From assembly GCA_021904315.1 (NCBI GenBank), contig CM038925.1, forward strand, positions 16,308,501 to 16,372,500: a stretch of 64,000 nt of DNA, in the 5' to 3' direction. The position numbers and the translations under genes are program-made. This DNA comes from Sphagnum magellanicum. Lineage: Eukaryota > Streptophyta > Sphagnopsida > Sphagnales > Sphagnaceae. Shown here piece after piece: positions 48,932 to 61,805 of the stretch. A model generated the notes under the pieces. That model worked only from the letters and a program-made list of their open reading frames with translations, had not been told where the DNA came from and ran no database searches. How positions within the stretch are numbered: position 1 is the first letter of the stretch; each line of letters starts with the position of its first letter.

Positions 48932-49094
48932 ACATTTATGGATGATTACGATGGAATTTAGAATTGTAATAGTTTAAAATATAGTTTTTTAATTCATTAT
49001 TTTTTATGGAGATCAAAATATAAGGTAGAAAAAGACTATAGTAAGGACTAGGCCCTTTTCATCCTGTGTGGTATACCTTAAAGGATTTTCACCC
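48932..49094. mobile_element. Truncated second copy of the 34244 miniature element
   Basis: Reading the minus strand from 49094 gives GGGTGAAAATCCTTTAAGG, TATACCACACAGG and GGGCCTAGTCCTTACTA, then ATTTTGATC-CCATAAAAAA and ATCATCCATAAATGT. This is the same order as 34244-34450. The other terminal repeat is missing. Orientation is opposite to the copy at 34244. Confidence 0.8.
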
Positions 49095-51142
49095 ACTTGT
49101 TTTTCTCATTAGAATCAATCATTAAATAAGCACATTAAGTAATTCATTGCTCTGAAATTCAAAGATTAACACAACATTATTTGTTATAAACATAAGAATG
49201 CAAGATTCTAAAAAAACATTAACCTTCAATATGTTACAATTTGGTCTTGGTGGTACTCTTTTGGAAACATTGTTGGTGAAGGTGCAATTCATGAGCTCAT
49301 TAATTGATTAAACTTTTAGCATTTATGTGTGAAGCAATAGGGAGGATTCATGTTAAATGTCAAATTTCTTCGCACCACTTTTTCGATTGATATAAATCCT
49401 TAACATCCACAACATTTGGTTCCAACAATTTGTGAAAAGGGGTGCCTACTTATATGTTACCACCTTGGATGATTATGTGTAAACTTTCAAGCAATCTCCA
49501 ATGTATTATGTTTTCTTGCATCGAGGTCACTTCAAAACTAGTCTAGACAAGGTTGAATTGTGTTTACATACATCAAATCATTTTGGTGATCCTTTACAAA
49601 TAGTTGATGTAATTGCAAGATTTGATTTGGGTTTGTCCTATACATTGAGGATACCCCATTTGGAAGGTTTGGATCCATTTTACGATGGCAAGATTTGCCC
49701 TAGGATCAAAAGGGGATTTGCATAAGCATGATTGTGTAAATTTCTTTCACCCATGAGTGGAGATGGCTTCATGCAATTTTGCCCCAATGTAGATGTGGGG
49801 TGAATGCACAATATAGTGGCTCAATAGTGGCAGAATTTACGAGTCCATACAAGACTATTTAGAATGATTCAAATGGACATGGATATTACCTTTAAATATA
49901 TTATTATTCTAATCTTTGAATAATATATGTTCAATCACCTACAAACCATGATGAATTTATGTGAAAACTTGTATTTAATGTAGATGATGTCATTTTTAAA
50001 TTTGGAAGTTTTAAAAGGAAAATTCACAAAGTCCAAAGGAACAATGCCCCATCTAAAACTTCCAAAAAATATGCTTTTGGGACAAATAAATTGAAAAACA
50101 AACAAAAATTGTAACTCATATGGACTTATGAACATATGGTCAAATTTTAACCATTCAAAAGTCCCTAATTATTAAACAATTAACATTTCAAAAAACAAAT
50201 TCCTCATATGAATTTATCATCTTCTATTACATTATGTATTGAGTCCCAATAACAAATTTAAAATGTGAATCAATATAATTTTTTTCCATTTCATGATGTT
50301 TCAATAGATGACCAATCCATATTTTTCAACTTCAAAAGTTCATTACTACCATTCATCAATAACCACACAATTATCTTCAAAATGAAGTTGTTAATGTAGA
50401 TCCAAGTCTCAATTAATAGATCTAAAGATATATCAATCACCATATGCATTTGAATAAAAAGTACCCAGGGAAAAAACATTGTTTCATCACAAAAGTGAGC
50501 TTGCGTTTACCCTATAGGCTTGTCGAGTCATGTCAATTGTGCCCACAATATGGGTTGTGCAAAAAGGGATAAATCTTATTCAAGATGAAGTGATGACATT
50601 GGAAAAAACTGATTTCCACAATCCTTTCCAAAAAGTTGAGGTGTCCCTTTAATTTTTTTTCATGATGATGCATTTGCTTTTGTCAATCCACCTTTAGATG
50701 TAAATGTGTGGCCAAAAACTCAAAAAAATAAATAAAATTCAAATGGTTATTAGAATTGACGTTACGCACCCATTTTGTGTCAGGTGTCACATCAACATTC
50801 ATCTTAATGTCAAGCAAAATGCAAAAAAAAGAACTTCCTTACACTTGGGTTAACTCTTTTACACATCATGATTGAAAATGGATTCAATTGCCATAAAATT
50901 AATGACAAAATTTTTTTGGTCACCGTGAGATTAGGGACAAAAAATTTGGTCGCCACAAGATTGGTGGTTGAAAAATTTCAGTCACTAATCCTATGGTAAC
51001 TAATTCCACGTAAGGTCACCATATGTAAGGCAACCAAAATAGGTCAATGGCCAATCTTTTGCTTGCCATCAATTGTAACAATGTTTGATGCTAAAACCCC
51101 TTCATTCTGGATTTCAATTCTTTGATTGACAATGGATTATCT
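49095..51142. other. No gene recognised
   Basis: A 74-codon plus frame at 49501-49725 (VELCLHTSNHFGDPLQIVDV, LSYTLRIPHLEGLDPFYDG) looks somewhat coding-like, but I cannot assign it. Near 50930-51050 the words TTGGTCACC, TTGGTCGCC and GGTCACC recur, like subterminal repeats of a transposon. No ends are resolved. Confidence 0.35.
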
Positions 51143-51162
51143 CACTACAATAAAAGCTATCT
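51143..51162 (+). mobile_element. Left terminus of a CACTA element
   Basis: CACTACAATAAAAGC matches plant CACTA termini. The next 200 bases carry TAGTC/GACTA words in both orientations (GACTAGGTTGTTAGTC, GTTTAGTCGCAAG). No partner end is evident before the next element starts at 51598, so this copy may be broken or interrupted by that element. Confidence 0.5.
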
Positions 51163-51597
51163 TTTGCAACTTGATTTATGACTAGGTTGTTAGTCATGGA
51201 AAACATCTATGATTACATGACTATGTAGTTAAATAAGACACATTGTTTAAAACACCTAGTCATTAATGTGGTTTAGTCGCAAGACAGTTTGCAACTATGA
51301 CTTTTGCTATTATAAAGTCATGGAGGTCATCAATGCTTGATGAGATCCATAAATTATGGGCCTTCGTTATAATTTAATAAATATGAAATAAATATGTTCT
51401 CCACCCATGCCATGTAGACACATGGCACATAGACACATGGAATAACGATTAAAAACCTAACCTATATGGTAGGAATGTTTGCCCTAACCTACCTAGGAAT
51501 GTAGGTTAACTTAACTAGCAAGCTAAACTAGTTAGGTTAGTTCACTAGTTGCAAGTGTGAAGATTTGAATCCCTCATCTCCACATTGAGGGAAAAAA

Positions 51598-54589
51598 CAT
51601 TAGAAGAAAAACATGTAATTTCAACTATTCTTTGCAACTAAATTTTAGTCACAAGAGACATTTTGTAACTACAATCCTTTTAGTCGCCTAAAACAAGTCA
51701 CATGTGATAAATTAGTTGCAAATGACAAAGGGTATTATATGAAAGAAAAAATCAACAAATACATTTCATACTTTGACTCCATTGTATAGGTATTGTCACA
51801 TGTGACTAAGATGCATATTTTTGTCACAATTGGGGGCAAATCATGTGCTGCCACATGTCTTAATATTTGATTTAAAAATATTATTATTATTATTATTTTG
51901 AAATAATCTAGGAAGTTCAATTCAAATATTTGGATGATCTTATATTATGACACGTGGCCCAATGTAAATATGCCATGTGGCAATAAAAAATAATTTAATA
52001 AAAATATTAATATTAGGTTGGTAGGTACTTAGGTAGGTAGGTACATAAGCCGACCTAGATGGGTAGGTCAAACTAGGTACCTACCTAGCTAAATATATAA
52101 GTAGGATGGGGAGGTAAGTACTTTAGAATTGTGCATTATTTGTTTTTTTGTTTTGGGTTAAACCTTTTGATTAGTTCATCCCATGTGCACAAATTTCTTA
52201 ATGTGAAATTGGATGGCCACACCTTCCTTGTTTATATAGTGTTCAAAATAGGAATGAAGAACAAGTGAGATAAGTTTTGAAGTTGGAATTTCCTTATGAA
52301 CTAAATTGTAATTCCAAAACTTTTTTCATGCCATACTTTCTTAGTTTTTAGATTTTTAAACAATTCAAATACTAGATAATTATATAATCATTTAATTAAT
52401 AATGATTAGATTTACATATATTTAAATTATAAACTATACATTATAAATATTCAGTATTCATTATCAATTACTTAAATAAGCAATAACTTCTTAATATTTA
52501 ACAAATTAACTATCTAGTTTCTCACAAATTATAATACATAACTCATAAATAATTAAATAAATATAACATTTAAAATTATTTTATTATTTTAAAAATCTGA
52601 TCAAATAATATATTCGATAATTAATGTAAAACTAATTTAATGAATATAATTTATAATTAAATATTTTAACTATTTATTCTAAAACTATAAGTAATGAATT
52701 AACAATTGTTATTAGAAAGTAAATTCTTACACAAATTTTTCAAAAATTATTATTCAACTAATTACATTACTTACTGTATAATTACATTTATTGTTGTAAA
52801 ATTTATTATAGGTCAAACAATTTTTTTCTCTTGGTAATTATTAACTACAAATACAATAATTTGCTAAACATAACATTAATTTTCTTAATTAATATAAAAT
52901 ATTTATCATAGATGATTAATCATAGAAATTTTTAAGATAATATTATTCTATAATAATTCGTGAAATTATTATTTTAATTACACTATAATTTTTCCAAATT
53001 TTTCATTCAAGTTTGAAGTTATAAATTAAAGAGTGTGAATAATTATGTTCAATTAGAAAATGATTATGCACATACTAATTAATTCTTATCTGATGTAATT
53101 ACAATGATTTTAAAGTAATGTCACATTAATTTAATTAACTAATTTCTTCTAATATAAGAATATAAATCATATAATATACAAATATATGTTATAACAATAA
53201 TTATTTAGTGTCACTTAGATTTAATAAACATAATCATTTATAATTATTTATAAAAATGATTTATTACAGATGACACTAGTAGAGAAAACCCTTGAAACTC
53301 AATCAATAATTTTTTGAATTAAAATATAAATTTAAGATTCTAAAATAGTAATTCAGAATTCAAATATAAAATTTTAGAACAAATAAGTTTTTTGAAGTTA
53401 AATAACAAATTTCAGAATTGAAATGTCAATTTTCAGATTCAAGTAATAATATTCAAAATTAAAATGTCCATTTTAAGACGCAATTAATAATTTTTTGAAT
53501 TGAAACATTAATTTTGAGAATCCAAAATAATAATTTGGAATTAAAAATTCGACTTTCAAGTCAAATAATTTTTTAAAATTTAAATTTAAAACTTTAGAAT
53601 TCAAATATCAAATTTCAAGTTCAAATAAAAACATTTAAAATGAAGTCGCCAATTTTTAGACTCAATAAAGTTTCTTAAATTGAAATAATAATTTTTAGAT
53701 TCGAAAATAATAATTTAGAATTCAAATATCAATTTTTAGATCAAATAAGTCTTTTGAATTTAAATAAAAAATTTCAGAATTGAAATGTCAATTTTCATTT
53801 TCAAATAACAATATTAAAAATTGAAATGTCCATTTTTAGACTCAATTACTAATTTTCAGATTTGAAATATTAATTTTGAGAATCCAAAATAATAATTTGG
53901 AATTTAAATTTCAGGTTTGAATCAAATAATTATTTAGAATTTAAATGAAAAATTTTCAGAGCTGAAATATAAATTTTCATATTCATATAAAAATATTCAA
54001 AATTAAAATGTCCGTTTTTATGACCAATTAATAATTTTCTGAATTGAAATACTAATTTTTGGATTCGAAAATATTAATTTAGAATTCAAAATCAAGTTTT
54101 AGATCAAATAAGTCTTTTTGAATTTAAATTCAAATGTCATATTCAAATCAAAATTTTCAAATTCAAATATTGTTTTAAACAGTTGAAATAACAATTTTCA
54201 GATTTGAATAAAAAGATTTCAAAGTTCAAATATTAATTTTGAGATTCATTATATGAACGATATACATATGTATGCATATTATATATAAATATAGTACATA
54301 CATTAAAATACACCCCTATGTCATTGTACAATATGTTTAGGATGCAACTAATTTGGTGATTATTGCGACTAATGGGACATATTAACCTATTAATGGATGA
54401 ATATAAATGTAAAATTGATGCAACCAATAGGATGAAAATTCTAATAGTTGCATCATAGTTGTGGAAATGACCAAAATAGTTGAAAGTTGGTCTTGTAGGT
54501 GCAAATATTCCCAAATCTAGTCACAAGGGGCTACAAGTTGCATGTAGTCGTAAATGGAGTGATTACATTTTGGCTGATTTCTACTAGTG
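51598..54589 (+). mobile_element. Full-length CACTA-family copy, or two joined copies
   Basis: The left end is CATTAGAAGAAAAACATG; the right end on the minus strand is CACTAGTAGAAATCAGCC. The interior order is subterminal repeats, CCACATGTC/ACACGTGGCC blocks, TACCTA block (52020-52100), TCATCCCATGTGCAC, an AT-rich block, a minisatellite (53290-54235) and a 3' subterminal region. A CACTAGTAGAGAAAACC terminus also occurs internally at 53274 and matches the right end better, so the real unit may be 53274-54589, placed within or beside an older 5' part. The flanking triplets (AAA left, AAG right; TGA before 53274) do not give a clear duplication. No transposase. Confidence 0.55.
53290..54235. repeat. 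AT-rich degenerate minisatellite
   Basis: Variations of TTTTCAGAATTGAAATGTCAA and TTTTTAGATTCAAATAATAA repeat for over 900 bases, all in one orientation, with an irregular period near 35-40 bases. It is the same word set as the array at 28930-30000. Confidence 0.75.
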
Positions 54590-56389
54590 AAGTCTTTAAC
54601 CCCCAATTGATTTACATGACAAAAATTGTCACCATATTGTTGTAAACATTTTTTTAACCTACTTTGTAAATTAGGAACCTAGGTACTTACCTAACAACTT
54701 AAAACCTATCTAGTAACCTAGTAAGTACCTAGCTTGGTAAGTAATAAGTATTAAATCCTTTTTGTGCATGTGGGATCCACATGGTTTCACCACTCATTTA
54801 ATTATGATTTTTTTAGTCCATGAATTGTTTTAATTAACACACTTATGGGGTATTCAATTCGTTGACCTCAAATAATTTCAACTTAAACATTATTGGAACA
54901 ATATTTAAAGGTATATTTGCAAATTGAAATGGTTGATTCTTGATGGATAATTAATAAGTTTATGGTTTCAAAATCAAGGTTACATGGTCAAAATGAACTA
55001 TTAGGAGCAAACATGATAATAAAAAGATTGCACCTAGTTTTTTTTGTAATCCTTTTAACTTTTTAACATAGAGGAAATTTTGAATGAATTTTTAATTGTT
55101 ATTAAAAATATTTATATTTTCCCCAATACATCACTTTTTTTTTATAATCTTTGTTGCATAACTATGAATGTTTTAAAAGTGTGCAACTCTACTAGATTTT
55201 ATGTTTCATTAAGAAAAATGATCATAATTTCAAACCCTTCCAATATATGCTAACTATTTTAGGCTTTGGTTTTCAATATCATATGTTACAACTTTGTTTT
55301 ATATGTTATGTACATTACACCTCATTTACATGTGATAAAGGACTCTTGAAATCTCGAGATTTTAAAAACATACTTTGAATTTGAAAACTTTCCAATTTCA
55401 CAACTTTTAAATTACGAACGTTTTTTGAGTGTGGACAATAGCTTATTATCATTCATTTCTTTTTATCATAAAAAATGTCTTACTAAAAAAGTCTTTAAAA
55501 TCGTAATATTTTATGATATTAACCATTTTTTATACAATTGTTCAAGTTCAAAAGCTCTTCACTAAAACCAAAACTTGAGATATTAAATGGTTTTTTAAAT
55601 TTGAAATCTTCAATATTTATTTAAACATAAAAAACACAATTTGGAATGATTACCATAATTGTAAATTGTCAAAATAAAAGCATATTCATTACATTTTCCA
55701 ATTTTCAATGATTTAAACTTGACACCTTTTTTGGTTCCTATAAAGCTTGTTTTGACCCAAAAATGAATACTAATAAATTTGAGCTCCGTGTTGTTACGCA
55801 CTACCAATGACAATTAATTACTTAATTTTTTTCTTATGCTTCATATGGTTTTAAGTAATTCATCATTATTTATGTTGATGTCCAATTTAATTTAAATTAA
55901 TATACATTTCATGGACATGAACAGACACATGTTAACTTGTTTTTTCATAACCATGTTGGTGGATAGGGGAAAAGAGTGAAGTAATTATAAAAATGAAGGT
56001 AGTTATTAAGAAAGGTGGGGGAAAAAGGAAGCATCTATTATTTTAAAATGAAGTAATTAGGCTTGAAAATGAGGTAGTTATTTTTTTAATTGTCTTTGGA
56101 ATGGTCCATGGATGACCATATGAAGGATTCCAAAAAATCCCCCATATACAAGTTTTGATTACTCCTCATTGGAATTTTTTTGTTAAGATGTTAATAATTA
56201 AATATTCTCAAATCACAATTCAAAGTTTATACTTGGAATGATTTGATGACATTCTAAATTATGGAGGGAAAGGATTAAATACTCAGTCTTGTCGCAAATG
56301 TAAACAATCTTTGAGATTGGAAATTTAATAATTAAATTAAATGGGTTGAAATTTTTGTTCTCACAACCAAGTTGAACTAATTTCAATGT
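54590..56389. other. No gene recognised
   Basis: This is AT-rich sequence. A short TACCTA stretch lies at 54660-54740. Small ORFs have no motifs. Confidence 0.4.
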
Positions 56390-57050
56390 GAACATCTCAA
56401 GAATGTCTTCAACTTTTACAAACCTCATTGAACAATTTAGATGGTCCTTGGGTTGATTTTACATCAAGAACTTTGATTGCCACTTCTTATCCATCTTCAA
56501 GCTTGCCACAATATACATGTCCAAACCCTCCTTTTCCAATCATTGTCTTGAAGTTGCCACTTGCAACAGTAACCTCAGCAAGTGAATAAATCTTTGCACC
56601 TACATGATCAATTTTGTAAAACAAATGATGAAGTCATAAAACTTGGTTGCATGCAATTGAACGATGATATACCTATGTCATAGACTTGCCTTGGCCATAT
56701 ATAAAATTAATTCAACCAAAAAAGTGTAGTGATTTAACTTATACTAAAGAATAAAATGTGAAAGAATATGTATACACATGATAGCCACATTGATGTTTTT
56801 TAATGACTACAAAAAGTGAAAATATCAATCATCAAATACTAAAATATCAAATATTCTGTCACTTACCTTGACAAGAAGATTTCATCATTTGCAAATGCCC
56901 ACTTGTTTTGGTGGTTTTGCCACGCTTGTTTTGAATTTGAAAATAAACAATGACAAATGATGTTGACTAGTGCTAAGATGCCACCAATTATAGGACCAAT
57001 TATGATTCCAATGTTTGTAGATTTGGACATTGGTTATCCCAACATTGGAT
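56390..57050 (-). pseudogene. Receptor-like kinase pseudogene, juxtamembrane and kinase start
   Basis: The first visible exon (about 57025-56867) encodes KSTNIGIIIGPIIGGILALV then NIICHCLF, a transmembrane segment followed by a basic juxtamembrane stretch. It ends at CAAG before GTAAGT, a strong donor. A 267-base intron (56866-56600) ends in TAG. The next exon encodes YSLAEVTVASGNFKTMIG, the glycine-rich ATP loop GKGGFGHVY (56537-56513) and VAIKV with the ATP-binding Lys (56482-56468). An in-frame TAA at 56489-56487 replaces the usual Gln before EVAIKV, the exon junction is one base out of phase, and the region beyond 56430 is frameshifted. The ectodomain and most of the kinase are missing. 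The arrangement fits plant malectin/LRR receptor kinases; the subfamily is my inference. Confidence 0.8.
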
Positions 57051-58739
57051 TTCCCGGAGCATACCTTCAAGGTTTCACATTTACACACATTTGTCAAATT
57101 TTACACACACCAAAGACAATGAATACCATTTCATTCGTTTCAAAATAAATTATTATCCTAAGCATAAAACATGTTTATGCAACTTAGACAATGTCAAGTA
57201 TTTGGATCTTTGGTTTAAAACTTATGTGAAAGTCCAAGTGCCATTGTGGGAAATGAAACTTGGGGGAATGGGGCCACTGAAATTGTTATTTTGTATAAGC
57301 CTATTTCACATGGTAGAAAGTCCAATGTCACTATTTGTTTGAAGTTTTTCAAGCTTGTTGGACTTCTTTATCCAATTGTAGAAGAATTCAAATTATTTCA
57401 TGTTACATATATTTGGTTAGTGCAATTTAGAATCTTGTGGATCCTAATTTATCCATTTTATTAGGTGATCTTTTTCTTTTTTTTTCAAATCCCTCCCAAG
57501 TTCCAAGTTCCAACATGATTGTTATGTGGCTTTGTACAATGTACTATGGTTGGTGACAAAACACTACTACATTTTTTTGTTATTAATCTACAATTGTATA
57601 ATTTGAATGCAGAAATTTAATTGTTCCAAATACATCCATTTTACAAGGGGATTATATAATTTTTCCCACTTCCCTCCCAAAACATTTATGTGGGCATATG
57701 GTTTGGTTACGAAAAAACTACAAATGTTAGTCCAAATAAATATTATCCTAAATCTCTTAAATTTGTAAAATTTCTGAATCTCTAAATATCCTAAACACTA
57801 AATTGGCAAACATAGCTTGGATATTTTGGAAATTTAGACTAGTAAAATTTGGAGTAGTCAAAATTGAGTTTGAATATATGGATTATATTTTTTATGCTTC
57901 AATCCTATTTTCTAATTCAAAAAAAAAATGACAATGTTTTCAATGGAATTGGCAAAAATCCTCTAGTTAGATGATTGACATATTTTTATGATAAATATGC
58001 GTTTACAAGAAATTTACATCAATTTCCCCTTCTTCATGAAAGTGAAAAGCCTTAAGCACCCCAAAACACAATAGTGCTCACTTCTGAACACCAAGTGGCA
58101 TGGGGGAGAACCAAATAGGTGCAATGAGTTCAATATGGCAATGGAGTCTCAATGTCCTCAAAGGACAAGGTGCTCAACAAGAATGAGAGACATTTTGGGA
58201 AACAAAGAGTGAAACAAAGAGCACCAAGTTTTTTGAAGATTAAAAATGTTGCCATATTTCACTTATCATAGTACCTTTCCATGTTCAGCGGTGATTAAAT
58301 TATTTTTGGAAATGATGATTTTTTTAGAAATTATTTGTCTGAAATGTCGAAATTTGAGAAAATTATAAGGGAGGGCAAATTACAAAAATTGGTGGAAAGA
58401 TAGGGGCTTCTTGCTTTATGCCAGTCCAACAATAGAGAGCAAGTTTCCAATAATGAACAAAAAAGATTTATCGTATAATTTGATGGAAGATTATGTTTCC
58501 CCATTTTTTTTCACATAAAATTAAAATTAAAAAAATTGTTGTAAAAGGTCTCATTATGTTAAAGACTTAGAGTCTACAAAACCTGCCAAAGAAGCTCCCT
58601 ACATTTATTGCCGAAATTTAATAAATTATTATTTTTACTGACAATATGGATTTTGAAAAATAAAATAATTATTAGAGACTCGAGTGTCAAATTTGAAAAG
58701 GTACTATGGTAGTGTATATGAAGAACACATTTTATAATG
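57051..58739. other. No gene recognised
   Basis: Sequence upstream of the kinase relic shows no recognisable ectodomain. A possible CACTA-like start (CACTACTACATTTTTTTG) lies at 57562, without a partner. Confidence 0.35.
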
Positions 58740-59862
58740 CATTAAAATTCTGACTGGTTTATCCGGTTTTATGAGAATCATAAGGACCCGCAAGAGGCAG
58801 AGCTGAACAGAGGCCTGATTTTCCATAAAGCCTTTGGCCAAGGGCTTTATCATAAATAAAACTCTCCATCATTTTCTTTTCTTTATTTTCTTGTGATACT
58901 TGCATTTGTACTTGCCAGGTACCACGGAAAATAAGAAAAATAATGGGAAGTGTTCTTTTTTTAAAAAATACCAGAATGCCGAATATCAAAAAGGTCCCCT
59001 CAATAGGAAAGAGACAAAATAAGCTGGATAATGTGCCCTCCAGATATACACTACAGAAATCCCCAGAGGAGGGTTTTTAAGTATAGCAGAAGCCTGGAGA
59101 AGCCTTTCCGTGATTTGAGATCTGTGCTCAAGGCCGGTAGGCCAAGGTAACAGGTTGAAAAGCACCGAAGGGCCTGTACTCAGGTCCTTTTCTTAGGTAA
59201 AGCAGAGTTCGTTTTTTTTCACTTTTAGAAATAGTGACAGGCTGGCTGGTACCTTCTGCTAGACAGAAGATCCCAGTAGAGCCCGGCTGGTACCTTCCAC
59301 TGTAGAAGATCCCGCTTGCTGAAAACAGGTAGGTTTCTTCGTTTCTTCAGGCAGGTAAGGGAGCTCAAAATACAAAGGAAAAATCCAGGCAGTGCGTTAC
59401 GTGTAGGGCAATGCTCGTGCAGGGTGACATTAAACCCTAAAACCGAGGGGGGGAAAAATGGTTTAGGGTTTAACCTAGTATCTTTTCAAAAACCATTTCA
59501 GAAATTTTGGGTTTCTGTCACTCAGCCCAACGGCCTTGGGACAGTCACCTGAAATTCTGGAAGTGTCTAGAGAGCTAAGACAGAACCAAGACAGAAAGTC
59601 ACAGAACCATTATCCATAGTCAGAGCTTCATAGTCACAGAACCTTTACTTTATTTAATAAACTTCCATAGTCAGACGATGTCAGGACATTGGTAGTTGTA
59701 AACCAGCTTAAATATAGGTAATAACTTCCTTCTTGTGCTTTCATGTCATTAAATTTGCCTTCTTCTCTGTACTTCTAAAGTTCTGTATAGTTTCTCCTCT
59801 TTCATTTCTTAATGTTTCTTTCTATCCCAGACTCCCAGGATTCTGGAAGAGTAAGGGGGGTA
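58740..59862. other. Second balanced-composition island, no gene assigned
   Basis: GC is visibly higher and homopolymers fewer than in the flanks. A 41 bp direct repeat with GGCTGGTACCTTC begins at 59244 and 59285. The words CATAGTCAGA and GTCACAGAACC recur at 59595-59680. ORFs on both strands are unassigned. This could be low-copy DNA such as a gene flank. Confidence 0.35.
59430..59473. other. Hairpin built from telomere-like arms
   Basis: TTAAACCCTAAAACC and GGTTTAGGGTTTAA form an inverted pair of about 14 bp with one bulged base, around a 15-base loop containing GGGGGGG. Each arm contains the AAACCCTA telobox. Confidence 0.7.
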
Positions 59863-59910
59863 CGGGAGGGAGGGGAGGGGAGGGGAGGGGAGGGGAGGGG
59901 GGGGGGGGGA
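59863..59910 (+). repeat. (GGGGA)n and G-run, potential G-quadruplex
   Basis: About seven GGGGA units lead into a run of about 13 G. The minus-strand frame of Pro and Ser across it is an artefact of the repeat. Confidence 0.93.
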
Positions 59911-59973
59911 ATGGGAACTTGGAGTGGAATCCCTTTGATTTCAAAATCTGCAACTGAACCCATTTACCCAATA

Positions 59974-60132
59974 ATACCAGAATAATTTGTTCAAACCAAA
60001 ATTCACAATGATTTATTGTTCTTCTACACATGAACATAAGTAATTATAGACAAGAATACCATAATGTGGTTTGTTCAAGCCAAAAATTTACAATGATTAA
60101 TTGTTCTACACATGAACATAATTATAGACAGA
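59974..60132 (+). repeat. 84 bp tandem duplication
   Basis: TTGTTCAA(A/G)CCAAAA begins at 59987 and 60071. Both units continue ACAATGATT(T/A)ATTGTTC and CTACACATGAACATAA, ending in ATTATAGACA. The second unit has small deletions. Confidence 0.85.
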
Positions 60133-60642
60133 GAAACACAAGTGTCAAGAATGCATTATTAATTTAGTTATCGTTGTCATCATGGAGTAAACCAAACCCC
60201 TTCTTCTCACACTTCAAATGGAGAATGTGACATCAATGTTTGTCTTGGTCATTTTGCAAGCACACTGTGAACTGGAGCAATGAATTAAATGCATTCATTT
60301 TATTAGGGGTGCTTCAAAGAGATGCTCTAAACTTGTAGTAGCATGTATCTAAGATTCTCAATACACCAAGAAGAAAGTCTTGAGAGACTAAAGAAAAATA
60401 AGAAATGTACATCTTGTTACATTGGAATTAATTGATTAATTATTTATTCTTTTAATTGATTAAAACTGCAATGCCCATAACAAATTGTTGTTGTTTTTAA
60501 CCAAAAGGAAAAAAAATTCTAAGGACTAGTCCATTTTCATGCTCAAGGCCAAAAACCCTAATCATGACCAATAATAATCATACTAATTATAACAACTGGT
60601 TACACAAGTTTCTTCCTATTGCTGCTGGTGGGCCCGCCCTTA
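60133..60642. other. No gene recognised
   Basis: AT-rich, nothing specific seen. Confidence 0.4.
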
Positions 60643-60674
60643 CCCCCCCCCCCCCCCCCCCCCCTCCCCCCCCC
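60643..60674 (+). repeat. C-run of ~30 bases, G-quadruplex on the minus strand
   Basis: The run is almost all C, interrupted by single T bases. Its length may vary or be misassembled. Confidence 0.9.
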
Positions 60675-61805
60675 TCTTTTTCAGCCTTTTTTTTCTATTG
60701 GGGAATTTTTTTTCAATAAATGAAAAAATGAAGTGATTTTTGGGTTTTTAATTGTCAGAGAAAACAATTGACCAAAAATTGCTAGATTTTCTGTATGTGG
60801 TTCCCAATACGTAGCTTTAAAATATAGCAAGATACTTTTTTTTTTCACTTTCATATTTGTTTAGTCAAATTTGGCTAAATACTCCTACGCATGATCACCA
60901 CTTTAACTATATCACAAAATTTACAAAAAGAAACTTGTACAACTACTATAATTAGTCTCAAACCTTGTGCATTAAATGCTGAGTTTCAGCATTCCGTACT
61001 GAGTTGCAGCATTTCATTCTTTGATTTAATAAAATGTCCTTACTTTGCTGATACCACTGAAAGAGGGGATAGGGGGTGAAAGGAGGCCCAAAGACAGGGT
61101 AAAGACAGGGTTACTTTACGGATAACTCTAATGGCTCCCAAGGGTTGAATCTGCTTTTGGATATGTTATTTCATCCAGGTTTTGTTAGGCCATGCCCTTG
61201 GGCAAGGACTATGCATTCATTCAATTGGGTCTATGCTTGCACTTGGCAGGCAGAAATAGATGACCTTCAAAACACCTATAGGTATAAAATAAAATACCCA
61301 CTAATTTTGAACTGGTGTCAGACACTAAAGTTTTTAGTTAAAGCTTTGGAAGTGAAAAGATGTTCCACATATTTCAAAGATTTATGCCATTGTTATGCAT
61401 CTCATTTTATTTCTTCCCTGTGTAATTTTGGTTTAGTTGCATTTTAAATTTTGTGTTAATGAATACAACTTGTTATGTTTACAATAAATGAGAAAATATA
61501 AAGTGCAATTAAATTCAAAATCAAATAAAATTAGTGTAGGTATCATGGCATGGACCAACCTTTTTTTGTGCAACACATTTTGCACTTTTATATGAAATAT
61601 TGGAATGAATTTGCACAAATTCCATGATTTTTATTTAAATTTGATTAAAATTGAAAATAAAATTCCCATAAAATCATCAGATTTCTTACATTGCTCGAGT
61701 AAGGTAGCCAAATATATATAAGGATATTCAAGAAAATGCTTTTCATATTTTGTTAATAATAAAATTTGGCTAAATTGGCATAATATGCATGATCACTGAG
61801 GGCCG
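60675..61805. other. No gene recognised
   Basis: A 100-codon plus ORF at 61145-61447 has no recognisable motif. A short stretch (61180-61250) in another frame reads GHALGQGLCIHSIGSMLALG, preceded by TTTCATCCAG. It is suggestive of an exon but unassigned. Confidence 0.3.

Noticed and set aside
51480..51600. tRNA or tRNA-derived SINE (GATTTGAATCCCTC resembles a B box)
   Set aside because: No A box at the right distance and no cloverleaf could be drawn.
59822..60037. Minus-strand Pro/Ser-rich extensin-like ORF
   Set aside because: It is a direct translation of the (GGGGA)n repeat; no signal peptide or extensin SPPPP-Y pattern outside the repeat.
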